51,655 nt of DNA from a virus, in IMG/VR virus record IMGVR_UViG_3300042557_000873, positions 1 to 51,655 of that record; one strand, 5' to 3'. Under the pieces are notes generated by a model. It saw only the letters and a list, made by a program, of their open reading frames with translations, had not been told where the DNA came from and ran no database searches. Position 1 is the first letter of the stretch; each line of letters starts with the position of its first letter. The translations under genes and the position numbers were made by a program. Below are positions 49,981 through 51,655 of the stretch, one piece after another.

Positions 49981-51655
49981 TTATTTCACTTCCTCGAACT
50001 CTACATTTGCAAAGTCTTCTTCCGTTACTTCATCGTTGTTTGTTTGTTCATACAACTTTTGACTTATGTTTTGGAATTTTTTATTAACCTCTTCCATTAA
50101 AACTTTTACTTCAGAAATTTCTTTCTTGTCGTAAGCGGATTTTAATTTATTGATTGAATCGTTGATCTCAGTTTTTTCATCTTCGGTAATCTTACCTTCA
50201 AGATCCTCCATTGATTTACCAACTTGGAACATTAAAGAGTCCGCAGAATTTAATGTATCTACATCTTCTTTTAATTTTTTATCCGATTCAGCATTCATTT
50301 CAGCCTCTTGTTTCATTCTTTCAATCTCTTCTTTTGATAAACTTGAAGATGATTCAATTCGAATTGATTGTACTTTGTTAGTTGCTTTGTCAACCGCAGA
50401 AACATTAATAATACCATTAGCGTCGATATCAAAAGTCACCTCAATTTGTGGAGTTCCTCGTCTTGATGGTGGAATACCATCCAAGTTAAATTTACCGATG
50501 GTTCTGTTGTCTTTTGCCATTGCTCTTTCACCTTGTAGAACATGAATCTCCACTATAGGTTGATTATCAACCGCTGTTGAGAATGTTTCTGATTTTTTTG
50601 TTGGGATTGTTGTATTTGCACTGATCAATTTTGTAAACACACCACCCATAGTTTCAATACCTAATGAAAGTGGAGTTACGTCTAACAACAATACGTCTGT
50701 TACATCACCAGCTAAAACACCACCTTGAATTGCTGCACCTAAAGCAACTACCTCATCAGGATTTACCCCTTTTGAAGGTTCTTTACCGAAGAATTTTTTA
50801 ACCGCTTCTTGGATGGAAGGTATACGAGTAGATCCACCAACTAAGATAATCTCGTCAATCTCACCAACAGTAAGATTTGCGTTAGACATTGCTCTTTTAC
50901 AAGGTTCAATTGTTCTATCTACCAAAGATTGTGTTAATTGATCAAACTTAGATTTTGTAATAGTCATTACCAAGTGTTTTGGACCTGTGGAATCTGCAGT
51001 CACATACGGTAAGTTGATTTCAGTTTGAGGTGAAGAAGATAATTCAATTTTAGCTTTCTCAGCCGCCTCACGAAGTCTTTGAAGTGCCATAGGATCTTTA
51101 GAAATATCCATCCCATTTTCCTTTTTAAACTCAGAAATTAAATGATCAATTAACGCTTGGTCAAAGTCGTCACCACCTAAATGAGTATCTCCGTCAGTTG
51201 ACAATACTTCAAATACACCATCACCAAGTTCTAATACGGATACATCGTGTGTTCCACCACCACAGTCAAATACTACGATTTTCATGTCTTTAGACATTTT
51301 ATCAAGACCATAAGCTAATGCTGCTGCGGTTGGTTCATTGATAATTCTTTTTACGGTAAGTCCTGCAATTTCACCAGCTTCTTTTGTTGCTTGGCGTTGA
51401 GCGTCATTAAAATACGCCGGAACAGTAATAACCGCTTCGGTAACGGATTGACCCAAATAGTCTTCAGCGGTTTGTTTCATTTTTTGAAGAATTGCGGCTG
51501 AGAGTTCTTGTGGTGAATAAGTTCTATCATTAATTTGAACTTTTGGTGAGTTATTTTCTTTAACTACCTTGTAAGGGACCTTTGATGTTTCGTTTTTAAT
51601 TTCATCAAAAGAAGACCCCATAAATCTTTTAATTGAGTAAATTGTTTTGTCAGGG
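49981..51655 (-). CDS. dnaK: DnaK (Hsp70) chaperone, N-terminus cut by window edge
   Basis: About 557 residues are visible; the open frame continues past the edge ([16 protein letters not shown], the normal DnaK sequence at about residue 60). The ATPase domain shows [53 protein letters not shown] and [12 protein letters not shown]. The linker [18 protein letters not shown] leads into the substrate-binding domain, and the C-terminus ends in the acidic EEVK type. GGGTHDVS and the sequence around it look like Bacteroidota DnaK, so acquisition from a host is likely. An ATP-dependent foldase could help fold capsid or tail proteins. It ends at a terminator sharing its stem with that of the next unit, which argues that it belongs to the phage genome. 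Confidence 0.97.
   Translation of the reverse strand, partial: PDKTIYSIKRFMGSSFDEIKNETSKVPYKVVKENNSPKVQINDRTYSPQELSAAILQKMKQTAEDYLGQSVTEAVITVPAYFNDAQRQATKEAGEIAGLTVKRIINEPTAAALAYGLDKMSKDMKIVVFDCGGGTHDVSVLELGDGVFEVLSTDGDTHLGGDDFDQALIDHLISEFKKENGMDISKDPMALQRLREAAEKAKIELSSSPQTEINLPYVTADSTGPKHLVMTITKSKFDQLTQSLVDRTIEPCKRAMSNANLTVGEIDEIILVGGSTRIPSIQEAVKKFFGKEPSKGVNPDEVVALGAAIQGGVLAGDVTDVLLLDVTPLSLGIETMGGVFTKLISANTTIPTKKSETFSTAVDNQPIVEIHVLQGERAMAKDNRTIGKFNLDGIPPSRRGTPQIEVTFDIDANGIINVSAVDKATNKVQSIRIESSSSLSKEEIERMKQEAEMNAESDKKLKEDVDTLNSADSLMFQVGKSMEDLEGKITEDEKTEINDSINKLKSAYDKKEISEVKVLMEEVNKKFQNISQKLYEQTNNDEVTEEDFANVEFEEVK

Noticed and set aside
1-51655. tRNA genes or an integrated prophage with attachment sites
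   Set aside because: No cloverleaf-like sequence fits in the short intergenic gaps, and no integrase or bacterial core gene block was found; the two bacterial-type genes (bS21, DnaK) lie among phage genes.

Overview
The window looks like part of the genome of a large, T4-like contractile-tailed phage (myovirus) of a Bacteroidota, probably flavobacterial, host. Four things point to this. (1) A head-assembly block on the minus strand keeps T4 gene order: large terminase (gp17), portal (gp20), prohead protease (gp21), acidic scaffold (gp22-like), gp23-type major capsid protein. (2) A gp55-like late sigma factor, PhoH, dUTPase and a gp5-like baseplate OB-fold protein are present. (3) The DNA is AT-rich, and recognisable Shine-Dalgarno sequences are essentially absent. 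Two promoters fit the Bacteroidota TTG-N19/20-TAnnTTTG pattern. (4) The DnaK and the ribosomal protein bS21 encoded here look like Bacteroidota versions. No integrase, rRNA or tRNA gene was seen.

Layout. 1-6065 (minus): three virion/tail-fibre type proteins. One is a very long Gly-Ser/Thr-Ser collagen-like repeat protein cut by the window edge, and two carry Thr-Pro linkers. 6119-8769 (plus): five small genes, including a WYL-like one, ending at a strong terminator. 8874-26069 (plus): a tightly packed block with stop/start overlaps, holding ten glycosyltransferase-like genes, a cytidylyltransferase-like gene, an exonuclease, dUTPase, a sugar-nucleotide cluster (epimerase-like, ColD-type dehydratase, Gmd, Fcl/ColC, GalE), PhoH and a HAD-like protein. 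26069-33267 (plus): the late sigma factor, then virion and baseplate proteins. 33340-33753 (plus): a basic protein behind a host-type promoter. 33754-51655 (mostly minus): the T4-type head block and accessory genes, ending in a DnaK gene cut by the right edge. The block is interrupted by two plus-strand genes, one of them bS21.

How it may work together. Host-type promoters would serve genes read by host RNA polymerase. The gp55-like sigma would then read an AT-rich element, (G/A)(T/A)TATTTAT, found upstream of about sixteen structural genes or gene groups and not seen inside the sugar block. The sugar block can plausibly make GDP-L-colitose (or GDP-L-fucose) and transfer sugars. Candidate acceptors are the Ser/Thr-rich fibre proteins of the same window or the host surface. 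Several proteins share a short amphipathic N-terminus ending in (L/I)-x-E, like T4 capsid-targeting peptides cut by gp21, which suggests a set of co-packaged internal proteins. DnaK and bS21 suggest that the phage adjusts host folding and translation.

No stretch over 300 bases lacks a gene. The longest gaps (about 80-135 bases: 8770-8873, 38586-38703, 41100-41232, 49265-49405, 49898-49980) hold the promoter motifs, terminators and one very small ORF listed here.
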